Shown here: piece after piece, positions 26,695-35,534 of the stretch
Layout of the letters: each line of letters opens with the position of its first letter
Numbering within the stretch: the first letter of the stretch is position 1
From: Muribaculaceae bacterium
GTDB taxonomy: Bacteria; Pseudomonadota; Alphaproteobacteria; Rs-D84
Assembly: GCA_023665245.1 (NCBI GenBank)
Contig: JAMPEH010000007.1
Span: 1 to 64,000 of the forward strand
Length of the DNA stretch: 64,000 nt
Direction: 5' to 3'
Made by a program: the position numbers and the translations under genes
The notes under the pieces: model-generated
What the model was told of the DNA's origin: nothing
What the model saw: only the letters and a program-made list of their open reading frames with translations
Database searches by the model: none

Positions 26695-27384
26695 ATGAGA
26701 AAAATTATCACATTGGCGATTATAATTGCCATAACACCACATATCTGTACACGTGCATTCGGCAGCGCTGCGACCATAGATTATTGTTCACTTGCTGGCG
26801 TGACCCCAGGAAACAGTTGCACATCATCAACTGCACCAGGTACTGTGACTGTCGCCACCACGTGTATATCTGCATCTGCAGGCTGCAAGTATTGGAGTTG
26901 CCCCAGGACCCAGAACTGTACCTGTTCGCCCAATGGATGTACGTCCACCGGTGGTGGCACCACTATCACCGATTGCAGTGGTACAACATGCAATCCAACA
27001 TGGGGCAGTATTGATACCACGACACATACGCAACAGGGCCAATCACGCAAGCCTGATACCAGCAACAATTGTGCATGTATTAATAGCACCAGTGGCATTG
27101 CTGGTGGCATCATATATCGCTGTATTGCTGGATACTATGATACGAGCACCAGTGCCGCGGTATTGGAGGGAACGAAACCAACATGCGAACAGTGCCCATC
27201 ATGGGGTAATAATGATGTCGCCGGTCAATCGACCACTGGCATAACCGCCAGCCCATCTAACCGTGGCATAACATCATGCTATATCCCATATAATACAGAC
27301 ATCACAGATGACACCGGCCTGTACGTGTTTAGTCCCCAGACTGTTATGCAGAAATTGAAAGCCGGGTGCCATTATATCAAATAG
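26695..27384 (+). CDS. Cysteine-rich secreted protein (CYY-tail family)
   Basis: A 229-residue member. Signal peptide MRKIITLAIIIAITPHIC then a short polar stretch. The mature protein is rich in Cys, Thr and Ser (KYWSCPRTQNCTCSPNGC). It has the family motif CIAGYYDT...TCEQCP, ITSCYIPYN and a DDTGLYVF segment before the variant tail AGCHYIK. GGGGGA precedes the ATG. It sits behind a type B leader and ends with a strong terminator, a self-contained cassette. Function unknown. Confidence 0.78.
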   Translation: MRKIITLAIIIAITPHICTRAFGSAATIDYCSLAGVTPGNSCTSSTAPGTVTVATTCISASAGCKYWSCPRTQNCTCSPNGCTSTGGGTTITDCSGTTCNPTWGSIDTTTHTQQGQSRKPDTSNNCACINSTSGIAGGIIYRCIAGYYDTSTSAAVLEGTKPTCEQCPSWGNNDVAGQSTTGITASPSNRGITSCYIPYNTDITDDTGLYVFSPQTVMQKLKAGCHYIK

Positions 27385-27390
27385 TCATAT

Positions 27391-27413
27391 ATCCCCCGTT
27401 TGGGGGTTTTTTT
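27391..27413 (+). terminator. Terminator of cysteine-rich gene
   Basis: CCCCC GTTT GGGGG followed by T7. Confidence 0.88.
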
Positions 27414-27450
27414 ATACGATTTGTATCCTGGAAAATCGTGGAAATCTCTA

Positions 27451-27480
27451 TTGACATTATTTGCACGATTTTACTATTAT
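27451..27480 (+). promoter_or_regulatory. Promoter of proton-channel operon
   Basis: Consensus TTGACA, 18-nt spacer, TATTAT, 33 nt upstream of the ATG. Confidence 0.65.
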
Positions 27481-27512
27481 TTAATTATATAACTGTGGGG
27501 GAACATAAACAG

Positions 27513-28259
27513 ATGACAAATTATTTTCACAGAAATCTGAACCGGATGGCTTTATTTACGGCATTGCTGGCCATTGGGTTGATATTGTTTCGCGCACCAT
27601 TTTTAAAAATTGCGGTGTCAAATTTGTATCTGAATGGTATCATTATTGGTACAACTATTTTCGGTATTGGATTGTGTTTTGTTGAAATGTTCAAATTATT
27701 GCCTGAATATAAATGGTTGCATGCGTATATTGGGGGACGTCGGCGCATTGCATTGCCACCACAATTGTTGCGGCCGGTGGCAATTATGCTGCACAATCGT
27801 CCGCGTCAGATTTCTGCATCGGCACTGGGGGGCATGATGGATATGATTCAAATGCGATTCGAAGATTCACGCGAATCTGTCCGGTATATAACAAATACTT
27901 TGATATTTTTGGGCTTATTGGGCACATTTTGGGGATTGATTTTAACTGTTGGTGGTTTTGCCGATTTGATGACCAATTTAAACTTTGCAGACGATTCGGT
28001 CTTGTTGGCCATGCAACAGGGATTGACAAAGCCTTTATCCGGGATGGGAACCGCATTTACCAGTTCGTTGTTGGGATTGGGGGGCAGTTTGACCATCGGA
28101 TTTTTAGGATTACAGGTGCAATTGGCGCAAAATTCAATCTTTAATGAATTAGAAGATTATTTCGCGGCGCACACGCATGTTGCCGCCCCGCAAAATATCG
28201 ATACAACAATTATAACAGATTTTGCGTCCGCGCCTGATGTGCCCCGCACACAAATATAA
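27513..28259 (+). CDS. MotA/TolQ/ExbB-type proton channel protein
   Basis: A 248-residue inner-membrane protein. Two N-terminal helices (ALFTALLAIGLILFRAPF, then IIIGTTIFGIGLCFVEMF), a cytoplasmic stretch, then the hallmark pair of helices with FLGLLGTFWGLILTVGGF and LSGMGTAFTSSLLGLGGSL. These are the TolQ/MotA proton-path motifs. Start at 27513 follows GGGGGA; the longer frame begins within the previous gene and terminator. The next gene encodes an OmpA-domain partner, so together they resemble a MotAB/TolQR-like stator. No flagellar genes are present, so cell-envelope work is more likely than motility. Confidence 0.87.
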   Translation: MTNYFHRNLNRMALFTALLAIGLILFRAPFLKIAVSNLYLNGIIIGTTIFGIGLCFVEMFKLLPEYKWLHAYIGGRRRIALPPQLLRPVAIMLHNRPRQISASALGGMMDMIQMRFEDSRESVRYITNTLIFLGLLGTFWGLILTVGGFADLMTNLNFADDSVLLAMQQGLTKPLSGMGTAFTSSLLGLGGSLTIGFLGLQVQLAQNSIFNELEDYFAAHTHVAAPQNIDTTIITDFASAPDVPRTQI

Positions 28260-28287
28260 ACAAGGCCCAAGAAGAGAGAGAACATAC

Positions 28288-29400
28288 ATGATAAACATCC
28301 GTTATCGCGACAGAACGAATACATGGCCGGCATTTGTTGACCTGTTTTCCAACCTGGTTATCATTTTGATATTCTTGTTGATTGTGTTTGTATTTTTATG
28401 GACAACAACCAGTGTTTTTAACAAAAGCACTGGCGCAAAAACTGTTGCAGAATTAAAAGAAACCAATGCTGCCCAGGCAGAACGTATTCAACAGATGACT
28501 GCAGATGAAGAAGAAGCCAAACGTTTGTTAATCTTGGCACGTAAAGAATTGGAAAATCTGGAATCGGACAAGGCGGCCCTGACTACTGAAATCCAGGAAA
28601 TGGATTTAAGTATCGAAGACTTGATTTCTGCATACGAATCCCAGGTTGTTGCAATGCAATCCCAGGGTGAACAGATGCAGGCCATGATTGCAGATTTAAC
28701 ATCGCAACTGAATCAGGCAAATCTGGATAAACAGCATACTGCGGAATTGGAACAAGAACGCAAAAAATTACAGGATGAAATGGTTGCCCAGCGTGCGTCT
28801 TTGTCAGACCAATTGGCAAAATTGCAAGCCGCACTGGATGCCGCCGAAGAAAAATCGCGTGACCAAGAAATCCAGTATGTTGAAATGTCAACACGCCTGA
28901 ACAAGGCATTGGCGGACAAGGTTGCAGAATTAAACAGCATGGCAAAATATCAGTCCGCTTTTTACAAGGCGATTAAAGAGGCATTAGGCGATAACACTGC
29001 AATTAAACAAGAAGGTGACCGCTTTATCGTCCCCAGTGACATTCTGTTTGCCAGTGGTTCGTATACAATATCCCCAGATGGTAAAAATCAATTGCAAACA
29101 ATTGCAAATGTTATCAAAAATCTGGAAAATGAAATTCCGGCGGACGTTAAATGGTTAATCCGAATTGATGGTCATACGGATAACAAGGCGGTTATACCGG
29201 GGACACGTGGCTATCGCAATAATATGCAATTATCGTTGTTGCGTGCGACGGCGGTTGTTGATGAATTGGCACGGGCCGGCGTTGCACGGACGCGCATGTT
29301 GCCCAGTGGTTTTGGCGATTTGCATCCGTTTGTGTCGGGCAATACGCCGGCCGACCTGCAAAAGAATCGCCGTATTGAATTACAATTAACGAATCAGTAA
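28288..29400 (+). CDS. MotB/OmpA-like peptidoglycan-binding protein with coiled coil
   Basis: A 370-residue partner of the preceding proton channel. It has a single N-terminal helix (FSNLVIILIFLLIVFVFLW) and a long coiled coil from about residue 50 to 215, rich in Glu/Lys/Gln/Ala. A C-terminal OmpA/MotB domain has DILFASGSYTISPDG, IRIDGHTDNKA and the FGDLHPF...NRRIELQL end. It would anchor the channel to peptidoglycan across the periplasm. The ATG at 28288 has GAGAGAG upstream. It starts 28 nt after the channel gene in an operon closed by a terminator. Confidence 0.88.
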   Translation: MINIRYRDRTNTWPAFVDLFSNLVIILIFLLIVFVFLWTTTSVFNKSTGAKTVAELKETNAAQAERIQQMTADEEEAKRLLILARKELENLESDKAALTTEIQEMDLSIEDLISAYESQVVAMQSQGEQMQAMIADLTSQLNQANLDKQHTAELEQERKKLQDEMVAQRASLSDQLAKLQAALDAAEEKSRDQEIQYVEMSTRLNKALADKVAELNSMAKYQSAFYKAIKEALGDNTAIKQEGDRFIVPSDILFASGSYTISPDGKNQLQTIANVIKNLENEIPADVKWLIRIDGHTDNKAVIPGTRGYRNNMQLSLLRATAVVDELARAGVARTRMLPSGFGDLHPFVSGNTPADLQKNRRIELQLTNQ

Positions 29401-29405
29401 TTACT

Positions 29406-29433
29406 AAAAATCCCACCATTTGGTGGGATTTTT
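29406..29433. terminator. Bidirectional terminator
   Basis: AAAAATCCCACC/GGTGGGATTTTT perfect stem between convergent genes. Confidence 0.85.
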
Positions 29434-29456
29434 AATTTTTTAGACAACCAATTTGA

Positions 29457-29834
29457 TTATTTCACTAATTCAACATAATCAACATCAATTTCCGTGGTCA
29501 GCAGGCCTTTATCAACATCGCCACGCAGAATAACGATGTCATTTGGTGTGACGTTTACACCACGCCAATCGTCATCATCAATTTCAACAATAATTGTATC
29601 GGCATCGTCTTGAAACATGTATTTTTCATCACCTGTGCGTTTTACAATCTTGCCCTTGACAACAACAGGCGTATCGTCGCGCATTTCTTTGACCTGGGTT
29701 GTGGTGACAATTGTTTGTGTGCCATCAACAAATCCACCATTGGAAACAGTCGTCACAGATTCTTCAACGAAACCTGCATTTGCCGCACCCGCTGCCAGAA
29801 CCATACCAATTGTAAATATAGAAATCCGTTTCAT
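29457..29834 (-). CDS. YgiW/YdeI-type OB-fold periplasmic protein
   Basis: A 125-residue exported protein with signal peptide MKRISIFTIGMVLAAGAANA. The mature part matches the BOF (bacterial OB-fold) family that includes YgiW and YdeI: VVVKGKIVKRTGDEKYMFQ, then TIIVEIDDDDWRGV and the closing VDYVELVK. Family members are linked to stress tolerance and cation or peptide binding in the periplasm. Single gene, AAGGAGAAAC before the ATG. Function beyond the family is unknown. Confidence 0.85.
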   Translation of the reverse strand: MKRISIFTIGMVLAAGAANAGFVEESVTTVSNGGFVDGTQTIVTTTQVKEMRDDTPVVVKGKIVKRTGDEKYMFQDDADTIIVEIDDDDWRGVNVTPNDIVILRGDVDKGLLTTEIDVDYVELVK

Positions 29835-29941
29835 ATTGTTTCTCCTTTGTTTTATTTGTTTATTTTTATTATCCGTGTTTGAAATATTATATCACATCAA
29901 AATACAAAAAAGACTAGGAAAAATTTATATGTTTTGAAAGT

Positions 29942-30295
29942 TTATTTATCCATATTTGTTAGTGCATTTGTGATTTGCAAGATTAATTTGCGACGATTTG
30001 GTGTCGTGCGATACATCGCGGTCATAACGTACAAAACATCCTTGTCATGCAAGTATGTTTTGTCTGGTTCTGTTAACAATACAGATACTGGCATTTTAAA
30101 GGCATCGGCAATAGATTTTAATCGTGACACAGAAATGCGATTGCTGCCAGTTTCATATTTTTGTATTTGCTGAAAAGTGACACCGGTCTTGGCAGCCAAA
30201 TCTTTTTGTGACATACCAAAACGTAATCGTATTAATTGAATTAATCGTCCTATATGTAAATCATAGTCTGTTGTTGCAAAAGTTTTTTCAGACAT
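29942..30295 (-). CDS. XRE family helix-turn-helix regulator
   Basis: A 117-residue DNA-binding protein. A Cro/C1-type HTH spans about residues 17-70: LIQLIRLRFGMSQKDLAAKT, FQQIQKYETGSNRIS, LKSIADAFKMPVS. A short C-terminal segment probably dimerises. The ATG at 30295 follows GGGGAA; a TTG at 30310 is in frame but lacks a ribosome site. It is preceded by a type A structured leader with its own promoter and terminator, unlike the other leader targets, which are exported proteins. It could therefore be a regulator of the same regulon, but no operator is identifiable. Confidence 0.85.
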   Translation of the reverse strand: MSEKTFATTDYDLHIGRLIQLIRLRFGMSQKDLAAKTGVTFQQIQKYETGSNRISVSRLKSIADAFKMPVSVLLTEPDKTYLHDKDVLYVMTAMYRTTPNRRKLILQITNALTNMDK

Positions 30296-30361
30296 TGCAT
30301 AATTCCCCAAGGTTAGGATGTGGGGGATGTTATTTATTTCTTAGATTTATTGCCCCCACAT

Positions 30362-30550
30362 AAAAATAAAACCACCCGTGATTAATCAAGAGTGGGATTG
30401 GAAGTTAGAAGCTATTCTCACAGAAATAGTGTTGTTTATTCAATATATTCACAACCATCCAATCCCCAATAGGAATTGGAAGTTTTATGTCTTTACGGAC
30501 ACTGTGAGTTTTACGGGCTTCTAACCCCCACGTTGGCAACGCACCAACGC
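30362..30550 (-). ncRNA. Structured leader RNA, type A, upstream of XRE gene
   Basis: Transcribed leftwards from a TATAAT at 30557-30562. The GGG/CCC hairpin loop GTTAGAAG (complement of 30518-30525) pairs exactly with CTTCTAAC (complement of 30404-30411). GGGATTGGA (30458-30466) pairs with TCCAATCCC (30394-30402). The conserved GTGAATA...GAATAAAC element lies between. A CCAC/GTGG terminator with TTTTATTTTT ends at 30362. A further GTGGGGG/CCCCCAC hairpin (about 30317-30358) lies between it and the ribosome site. Confidence 0.75.
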
Positions 30551-30589
30551 ATGTGTATTATATCATACTATATACAGAAAAATCTATGA

Positions 30590-30761
30590 TTTTGTAATGC
30601 CCGCGGTTCTTCGTCCGACCAGACAATGATAAAAATGTCCTGGTCGGATTGTTCACTGCGTTCACCACTCGTAAGCACTCGACTACACTTTGTTTGTCTC
30701 GTGAACTCGTATGCGAACCGACAACGTGTCGGTTCGAGAACTATACACAAAAACACCAGAA
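30590..30761. other. Palindromes with tRNA T-arm sequence
   Basis: No gene. Contains TCCGACCAG...CTGGTCGGA and CGAACCGACA...TGTCGGTTCG inverted repeats. The latter reproduces the T-arm of the adjacent tRNA-Leu, and CCTGGTCGGA repeats its 3' end. It may be debris of an element that used the tRNA gene end. Confidence 0.4.
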
Positions 30762-30786
30762 TAAAAAAATACCCCAAAAGGGGTAC
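30762..30786 (-). terminator. Terminator after tRNA-Leu
   Basis: TACCCC/GGGGTA hairpin followed by seven T on the minus strand. Confidence 0.85.
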
Positions 30787-30796
30787 TTTTTTATTC

Positions 30797-30881
30797 TGGT
30801 GGCCCTGGTCGGACTCGAACCGACACTCCTTGCAGAACTTGATTTTGAGTCAAGCGCGTCTACCAATTCCGCCACGGGGCC
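30797..30881 (-). tRNA. tRNA-Leu (CAA)
   Basis: An 85-nt class II tRNA with encoded CCA. Anticodon stem CTTGA/TCAAG, loop CTCAAAA, anticodon CAA. T-arm GTCGG TTCGAGT CCGAC. A variable arm is present. The acceptor stem GGCCCCG/CAGGGCC has one C-A mismatch at 6:67. It lies 17 nt downstream of rpmB and probably shares its transcript. Confidence 0.95.
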
Positions 30882-30898
30882 AAAACCGTCCGCATTTA

Positions 30899-31270
30899 TT
30901 ATTTTGCGGCTGTTTTGCTTTCGACCTTTTTAACCAGGCGTGCACTGCGGTTTGGTTTGTGTGCTGGCTTTTTTGCCGGCGCTGCCGCTTTGCCTTGTTT
31001 CTTTTCAATGGCTTTTTTAATTGCAGCCATATCTTCGGTCAAGCGTGATACTGGTTTCGCCATTACATATGCGTCCAGACCGCCATGCTTGGTCAATGTG
31101 CGCAGGCCAGCCGTTGAAATACGCAATGAGAAATCGCGATTTAAAATATCACTGTGGAACTTTAATTTTTGCAAATTTGGCAAGAATGTGCGTTTTGTAT
31201 GACGCATAGAGTGGGAAACGTTCATCCCAACTTCTGTTTTCTTACCGGTCACTTTACATACACGTGGCAT
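30899..31270 (-). CDS. rpmB: 50S ribosomal protein L28
   Basis: A 123-residue L28. The conserved start MPRVCKVTGKKTEVGMNVSH, KRTFLPNLQK, LRISTAGLRTL and the following region are typical. A Lys/Ala-rich C-terminal extension of about 30 residues makes it longer than most alphaproteobacterial L28 (about 95-100). AAGGATT precedes the ATG at 31270; the frame continues upstream without support. tRNA-Leu follows on the same transcript. Confidence 0.96.
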   Translation of the reverse strand: MPRVCKVTGKKTEVGMNVSHSMRHTKRTFLPNLQKLKFHSDILNRDFSLRISTAGLRTLTKHGGLDAYVMAKPVSRLTEDMAAIKKAIEKKQGKAAAPAKKPAHKPNRSARLVKKVESKTAAK

Positions 31271-31295
31271 ATTAATAATCCTTTTAACTCGGCAT

Positions 31296-31324
31296 AATTT
31301 ATAACAAAAATAAAATAAAGTCAA
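31296..31324 (-). promoter_or_regulatory. rpmB promoter
   Basis: Minus strand TTGACT, 17 nt, TAAATT, about 25 nt before the ATG. Confidence 0.55.
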
Positions 31325-31340
31325 GTAATGTTTTCATATT

Positions 31341-31685
31341 TTATTTATTTGTCATGTTTTTACGCGTGGCAGATTTTGGCAATGGCAATATACGTGCCAG
31401 TTCGCGGACTAAATCAATGGCTAAATCTGCGTTTTCAATATCTAAAATATAGTGTGGTTTTGCGCCGTTATATGGGATGCCTAATTCGGGGGAAATGCCA
31501 TGTGTGGTAAAGATATTTAATGTAGCTGGCATTTGCTTTACATACACTGTATCGTCGCACACCAGTAATACGGGACGGTCATCACAGTATAACATATATT
31601 CACCAAACATTTTTCGGTATCTGATGTTTCCGGCGGCTTGTACTTGGTCTGATACAAACTGGATAAATTCTGCGCTGGTTGCCAT
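31341..31685 (-). CDS. TfoX N-terminal domain protein
   Basis: A 114-residue single-domain protein of the TfoX_N family (COG3070): FIQFVSDQVQAAGNIRYRKM, FGEYMLYCDDRPVLLVCDD, then YVKQMP and a C-terminal helix followed by a Lys-rich end. In gamma-proteobacteria the domain is part of the competence regulator Sxy/TfoX; stand-alone versions are common and uncharacterised. It starts 2 nt after the stop of the DUF4301 gene, so the two are co-translated. Confidence 0.85.
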   Translation of the reverse strand: MATSAEFIQFVSDQVQAAGNIRYRKMFGEYMLYCDDRPVLLVCDDTVYVKQMPATLNIFTTHGISPELGIPYNGAKPHYILDIENADLAIDLVRELARILPLPKSATRKNMTNK

Positions 31686-31687
31686 GA

Positions 31688-33136
31688 TTATTCGCCTTGG
31701 TGGGTTGTGTCTAACAGGTCACAAATCGTTTTAACTGGGGTAAATGTTTCGATTGGCGTTTCGACAAAAATTGTATTCCAGTGCGCCATTGCGCCGTTCC
31801 ATAGGCCCGGACGTTCCATCGCGCGCAGTGGGCGACCGTTTTTAGATTTTTCAGAAATAAATCCGGCCGACGCGTCGATGAATTCGGTCAGGTTGAATTT
31901 GTGACCCGTGATATCGCGGGTGGCGCAAACCAAATCTGTTGGGCTGAAAAATTCGCCTTGGGTTAATATATTCATGCTTTCCGGTGCGATTTGGCCGGGT
32001 TCGACGATTTGCAGTGATTCTGTGTCGTTTGCGTCCGTGACCCAGAACGGGCCGCCACCGGGGGCACCGGTATTTTTTATTATACCGCATACGCGCAGTG
32101 GTCTGTTCAATATACCGCGCAGTGTTGTGGCGTTGTTGGATGTGGTTGTTATGCCTAAATTTTTATTTATAAATTCTGCCACCGCCGCCAGGTTGGCTGT
32201 GCCGTTATCAATTTGGCGTATATATTCAAATATTTTTTCTTGGGTTTTAACAGCGATTCCCGCCAACATTTTTTTATTATATACGGTTATATCACGTGCG
32301 TTATCCGGGCAGATATTATCAATGTTTTTTATAAAGATTAAATCCGCATCAATATTGTTCAGGTTTTCAATTAATGCACCGTGGCCTGCCGGTCGAAACA
32401 GCAGTGTGCCATCGTCATTGCGGAACGGTGTGTTGTCCATATTCGCGGCGATTGTGTCTGTCTGTGGCAACTGGTGCGACATTGTTATATTGAATTTAGT
32501 ATCAAATTGTTGCGCGTATTTATCAGTGATATCTGCGAACAGTTTTTCAAAGCCGTTTCGGTGTTCGGGTGATACGGTAAAGTGAATATTTGTTTCATCA
32601 TTTGCGCCGCGGGCGTACAGGGCGCCTTCTATAAAATGTTCGGCGGCCGCGGTGCGGGATTCTGTTTCATATTTATGAAACGCAATCAGTGCCTTAGGGC
32701 TGGCGCCATAATTCAGGCCGCGTGGTGTCAGTATGCATTCAATAATATCGCGGTCTGTTGGGGCGACGGGCAGATATTTTTTTAATTCGTCATAAAATGC
32801 GAACTTTTCAATGTTATCCAGAACTGTTTGTGTCGTTTTATTAATCGCACCCGAATCCAGAAATGCGTATAAATCTTTGAACATACGGGTGGCGGCGCCG
32901 GATGCCGGGACAAACTTTACAATTTTGTGTGTTTTTGCATATTCATCGTATGTTTCGATTGCGTGGGTTGCGGTATCGTTATCTGGGGTAATAATCCCGT
33001 CGCCAACGATTGCCGGGCGATTAATTTTTGCATATGGAAATCCGGTCTGAAAGTCCTGCAATTGCGATATTATTATGTCGACAGTCAATCCGTGGTCTGT
33101 GATTTGTTTGATATCATTATCGGAAAATTTTGTCAT
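31688..33136 (-). CDS. DUF4301 family protein
   Basis: A 482-residue cytoplasmic protein matching the DUF4301 family as I recall it, which is most frequent in Bacteroidota. Landmarks are IVKFVPASGAATRMFKDL near residue 75, LFRPAGHGALIENLNN near 250, and GAPGGGPFWV near 365. The PASGAATRM motif resembles the nucleotide-binding loop of sugar-nucleotidyltransferases, so a transferase fold is possible. The start at 33136 has AGGGGG a few bases upstream; an earlier ATG at 33157 is less likely. Presence in an alphaproteobacterium suggests transfer from a gut Bacteroidota, as inference. Confidence 0.8.
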   Translation of the reverse strand: MTKFSDNDIKQITDHGLTVDIIISQLQDFQTGFPYAKINRPAIVGDGIITPDNDTATHAIETYDEYAKTHKIVKFVPASGAATRMFKDLYAFLDSGAINKTTQTVLDNIEKFAFYDELKKYLPVAPTDRDIIECILTPRGLNYGASPKALIAFHKYETESRTAAAEHFIEGALYARGANDETNIHFTVSPEHRNGFEKLFADITDKYAQQFDTKFNITMSHQLPQTDTIAANMDNTPFRNDDGTLLFRPAGHGALIENLNNIDADLIFIKNIDNICPDNARDITVYNKKMLAGIAVKTQEKIFEYIRQIDNGTANLAAVAEFINKNLGITTTSNNATTLRGILNRPLRVCGIIKNTGAPGGGPFWVTDANDTESLQIVEPGQIAPESMNILTQGEFFSPTDLVCATRDITGHKFNLTEFIDASAGFISEKSKNGRPLRAMERPGLWNGAMAHWNTIFVETPIETFTPVKTICDLLDTTHQGE

Positions 33137-33212
33137 TTGGCCCCCTGTATTAATCATGATGCTAATACAAAATAATCCGTATCGCAACATGTTTGGGTTT
33201 TGATACCTGTAT

Positions 33213-33240
33213 CTTGAAAGGCAAAAAAATGCAACTATAT
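33213..33240 (+). promoter_or_regulatory. Possible RpoH-type promoter of clpB
   Basis: CTTG at 33213-33216, 17 nt, then ACTATAT, which resembles the alphaproteobacterial heat-shock consensus CTTG-N17-CYTATNT with mismatches. Placement 43 nt before the clpB start fits a heat-shock gene. Confidence 0.4.
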
Positions 33241-33282
33241 AAAGGATAACAAAAATTAATAAAACGTTAAGGAGGATTTACA

Positions 33283-35340
33283 ATGAATCCAGAAGAAATG
33301 CAAGAAACGCCACAACAGGCGATTGAAAAGTACACAACAGATTTTACAAAATTGGCGGCTGATGGTAAATTGGATCCCGTTATTGGTCGTGATGATGAAA
33401 TTCGTCGCACTATCCAGGTGTTAAGTCGTCGTACTAAAAATAATCCGGTTTTAATTGGTAATCCTGGTGTTGGTAAAACCGCAATTGTTGAAGGTTTGGC
33501 TGAACGTATTGTGTCGGGGGATGTGCCGGAAAATCTGTTAAATAAAAAACTGCTGTCGTTGGATATGGGGGCATTGATGGCCGGTGCGATGTTCCGTGGC
33601 CAATTCGAAGGACGCTTCAAAGCAATACTGAAAGCTGTCAAAGAATCAAATGGTGAAATAATATTGTTCATTGATGAACTGCACACACTTGTCGGTGCAG
33701 GCAAGGGCGAAGGGTCTATGGATGCCGGTAATTTATTAAAACCGATGCTGGCGCGTGGTGAACTGCACTGTCTGGGGGCAACAACATTGGATGAATATCG
33801 TATGTATATTGAAAAAGACCCAGCACTGGCACGTCGTTTCCAGCCGGTCTATGTTGATGAACCGACAGTTGATGATACGATTTCAATTCTGCGCGGTCTG
33901 AAAGAAAAATATGAAGGCCACCACGGTGTTCGTATCGCGGACAGTGCGCTGGTATCGGCGGTAAAATTATCGAATCGGTATATCACAGACCGATTCCTGC
34001 CGGACAAGGCGATTGACCTGATGGACGAGGCCGCCGCCCGTGTCCGTATCGAGGTTGCGTCAAAACCAGAAAAACTGGATGAAATTGACCGACATTTGAT
34101 GCAATTGAAAATAGAACAGCAGGCACTGAAAAAAGAAAAGGACGAAGATTCTAAAAAACGTTTGAAAGATTTGGATAAATTAATAAAAGATACCGAGGCA
34201 GAATCAAAAAAACTGACCGACGAGTGGCGTGCAGAACAAGAAAAAATGCGTGGCCTGTCCGACGCGATGGCGGCATTGGATGCGGCCAAGGCCGAGGTTG
34301 CCACCGCCATGCGTAATGGTGACTATGAACGGGCATCAACATTGCAATATGGCAAGATTCCAGAACTGGAAGAAAATATTCGCAAAATGAACGCTGACGC
34401 ACGCGAGTATAAAACGGTGTTGCCGGAACATATTGCCGCAGTTGTCAGCAAATGGACAGGTGTGCCGGCCGATAAATTAAGCATGGAAGAGCAGGCAAAA
34501 TTGTTAAATATCGAAGATGAATTACGTAAACGTGTTGTGGGGCAAGACCTGGCATTGTCGGTTGTATCACGTGCGATTCGGCGCAGTCGCGCAGGCTTGT
34601 CCGACCCAAATCGACCGGCAGGGTCGTTCATGTTCCTGGGGCCAACAGGTGTTGGCAAGACCGAGGTTGCAAAAGCCTTGGCAGAGTATCTGTTTAACGA
34701 TGATACGGCCATGACCCGTATTGATATGAGTGAATATATGGAACCGCATTCTGTATCGCGCCTGATTGGCAGTCCCCCGGGATACGTCGGATATGAACAG
34801 GGTGGGGTGCTGACCGAAAGTGTGCGCCGACGCCCGTATCAGGTATTATTGTTTGATGAAATTGAAAAGGCGGCGCCCGATGTGTTCAATGTGTTCCTGC
34901 AAATTCTGGATGATGGGCGACTTACCGATGGTCAGGGGTATATTGTGAACTTTACAAACACAATTATCATAATGACCAGTAATTTGCCAGATATGAACGC
35001 GGTAAAGTCACATTTCAGACCGGAATTTATTAACCGTATTGATGAAATTGTGTTCTTTAATGCACTGGGCAAAGATGTTATGGGGGGAATTGTAAAAATC
35101 CAATTGGCGCGATTGGCAAAGCGTTTGGCAGAACGTCGTATCACATTGGATGTGTCGGACAAGGCAATCAAATGGCTGGGCGAAAAGGGATATGATGCCG
35201 TATTTGGTGCGCGCCCGTTGAAACGCCTGATTACGTCCAGTGTCGAGGATAAAATCGCAGACCTGATTCTGGCCGGTAAAGTGGGCGAGGGCAGTACCGT
35301 TCACATCGATGTTTCTGGCAAAGAATTGGTTGTGAAATAA
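33283..35340 (+). CDS. clpB: ClpB disaggregase lacking the N-terminal domain
   Basis: A 685-residue Hsp100 disaggregase. AAA1 carries Walker A GNPGVGKT near residue 61 and Walker [10 protein letters not shown]. The coiled-coil middle domain (about 260-375, [17 protein letters not shown]) identifies ClpB rather than ClpA. AAA2 has GPTGVGKTE near 453 and LLFDEIEKA. Full ClpB is about 860 residues; here the N-terminal substrate domain (about 150 residues) is absent. A TAA codon lies in frame at 33265-33267, and a perfect AAGGAGG precedes the ATG, so the short form is genuine. After TSNL about 15 residues usual in ClpB are also missing. It works with DnaK to rescue aggregates. Confidence 0.93.
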   Translation: MNPEEMQETPQQAIEKYTTDFTKLAADGKLDPVIGRDDEIRRTIQVLSRRTKNNPVLIGNPGVGKTAIVEGLAERIVSGDVPENLLNKKLLSLDMGALMAGAMFRGQFEGRFKAILKAVKESNGEIILFIDELHTLVGAGKGEGSMDAGNLLKPMLARGELHCLGATTLDEYRMYIEKDPALARRFQPVYVDEPTVDDTISILRGLKEKYEGHHGVRIADSALVSAVKLSNRYITDRFLPDKAIDLMDEAAARVRIEVASKPEKLDEIDRHLMQLKIEQQALKKEKDEDSKKRLKDLDKLIKDTEAESKKLTDEWRAEQEKMRGLSDAMAALDAAKAEVATAMRNGDYERASTLQYGKIPELEENIRKMNADAREYKTVLPEHIAAVVSKWTGVPADKLSMEEQAKLLNIEDELRKRVVGQDLALSVVSRAIRRSRAGLSDPNRPAGSFMFLGPTGVGKTEVAKALAEYLFNDDTAMTRIDMSEYMEPHSVSRLIGSPPGYVGYEQGGVLTESVRRRPYQVLLFDEIEKAAPDVFNVFLQILDDGRLTDGQGYIVNFTNTIIIMTSNLPDMNAVKSHFRPEFINRIDEIVFFNALGKDVMGGIVKIQLARLAKRLAERRITLDVSDKAIKWLGEKGYDAVFGARPLKRLITSSVEDKIADLILAGKVGEGSTVHIDVSGKELVVK

Positions 35341-35354
35341 CGCCATTAAAACAT

Positions 35355-35453
35355 CGTCATACCGACGTAGGTCGGTATCCATTGTGTTCTGTAATATCCT
35401 AGCACTAGGAGAAACGAGGAACACAGTAGGCACCGGCCGTCGCCGGTGTGACG
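35355..35453. repeat. R1 palindromic repeat
   Basis: A full ~100-bp copy: CGTCATACCGACGTAGG... TTGTGTTCTGTAATATCC TAGCACTAGG...GCCGGTGTGACG. The rest of the gap to 35522 shows no gene; a TATAAT at 35523-35528 then starts the leader RNA. Confidence 0.8.
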
Positions 35454-35534
35454 AATGTTTTTAAGTTTAACACCATACTTCATAACCTTAATAAAATTCC
35501 TAGATTTATAAAAGGCGTGTGTTATAATATTAAA

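Noticed and set aside
30626..31048. Plus-strand frames over tRNA-Leu and rpmB
   Set aside because: They read the tRNA gene and the antisense of L28; no real product.
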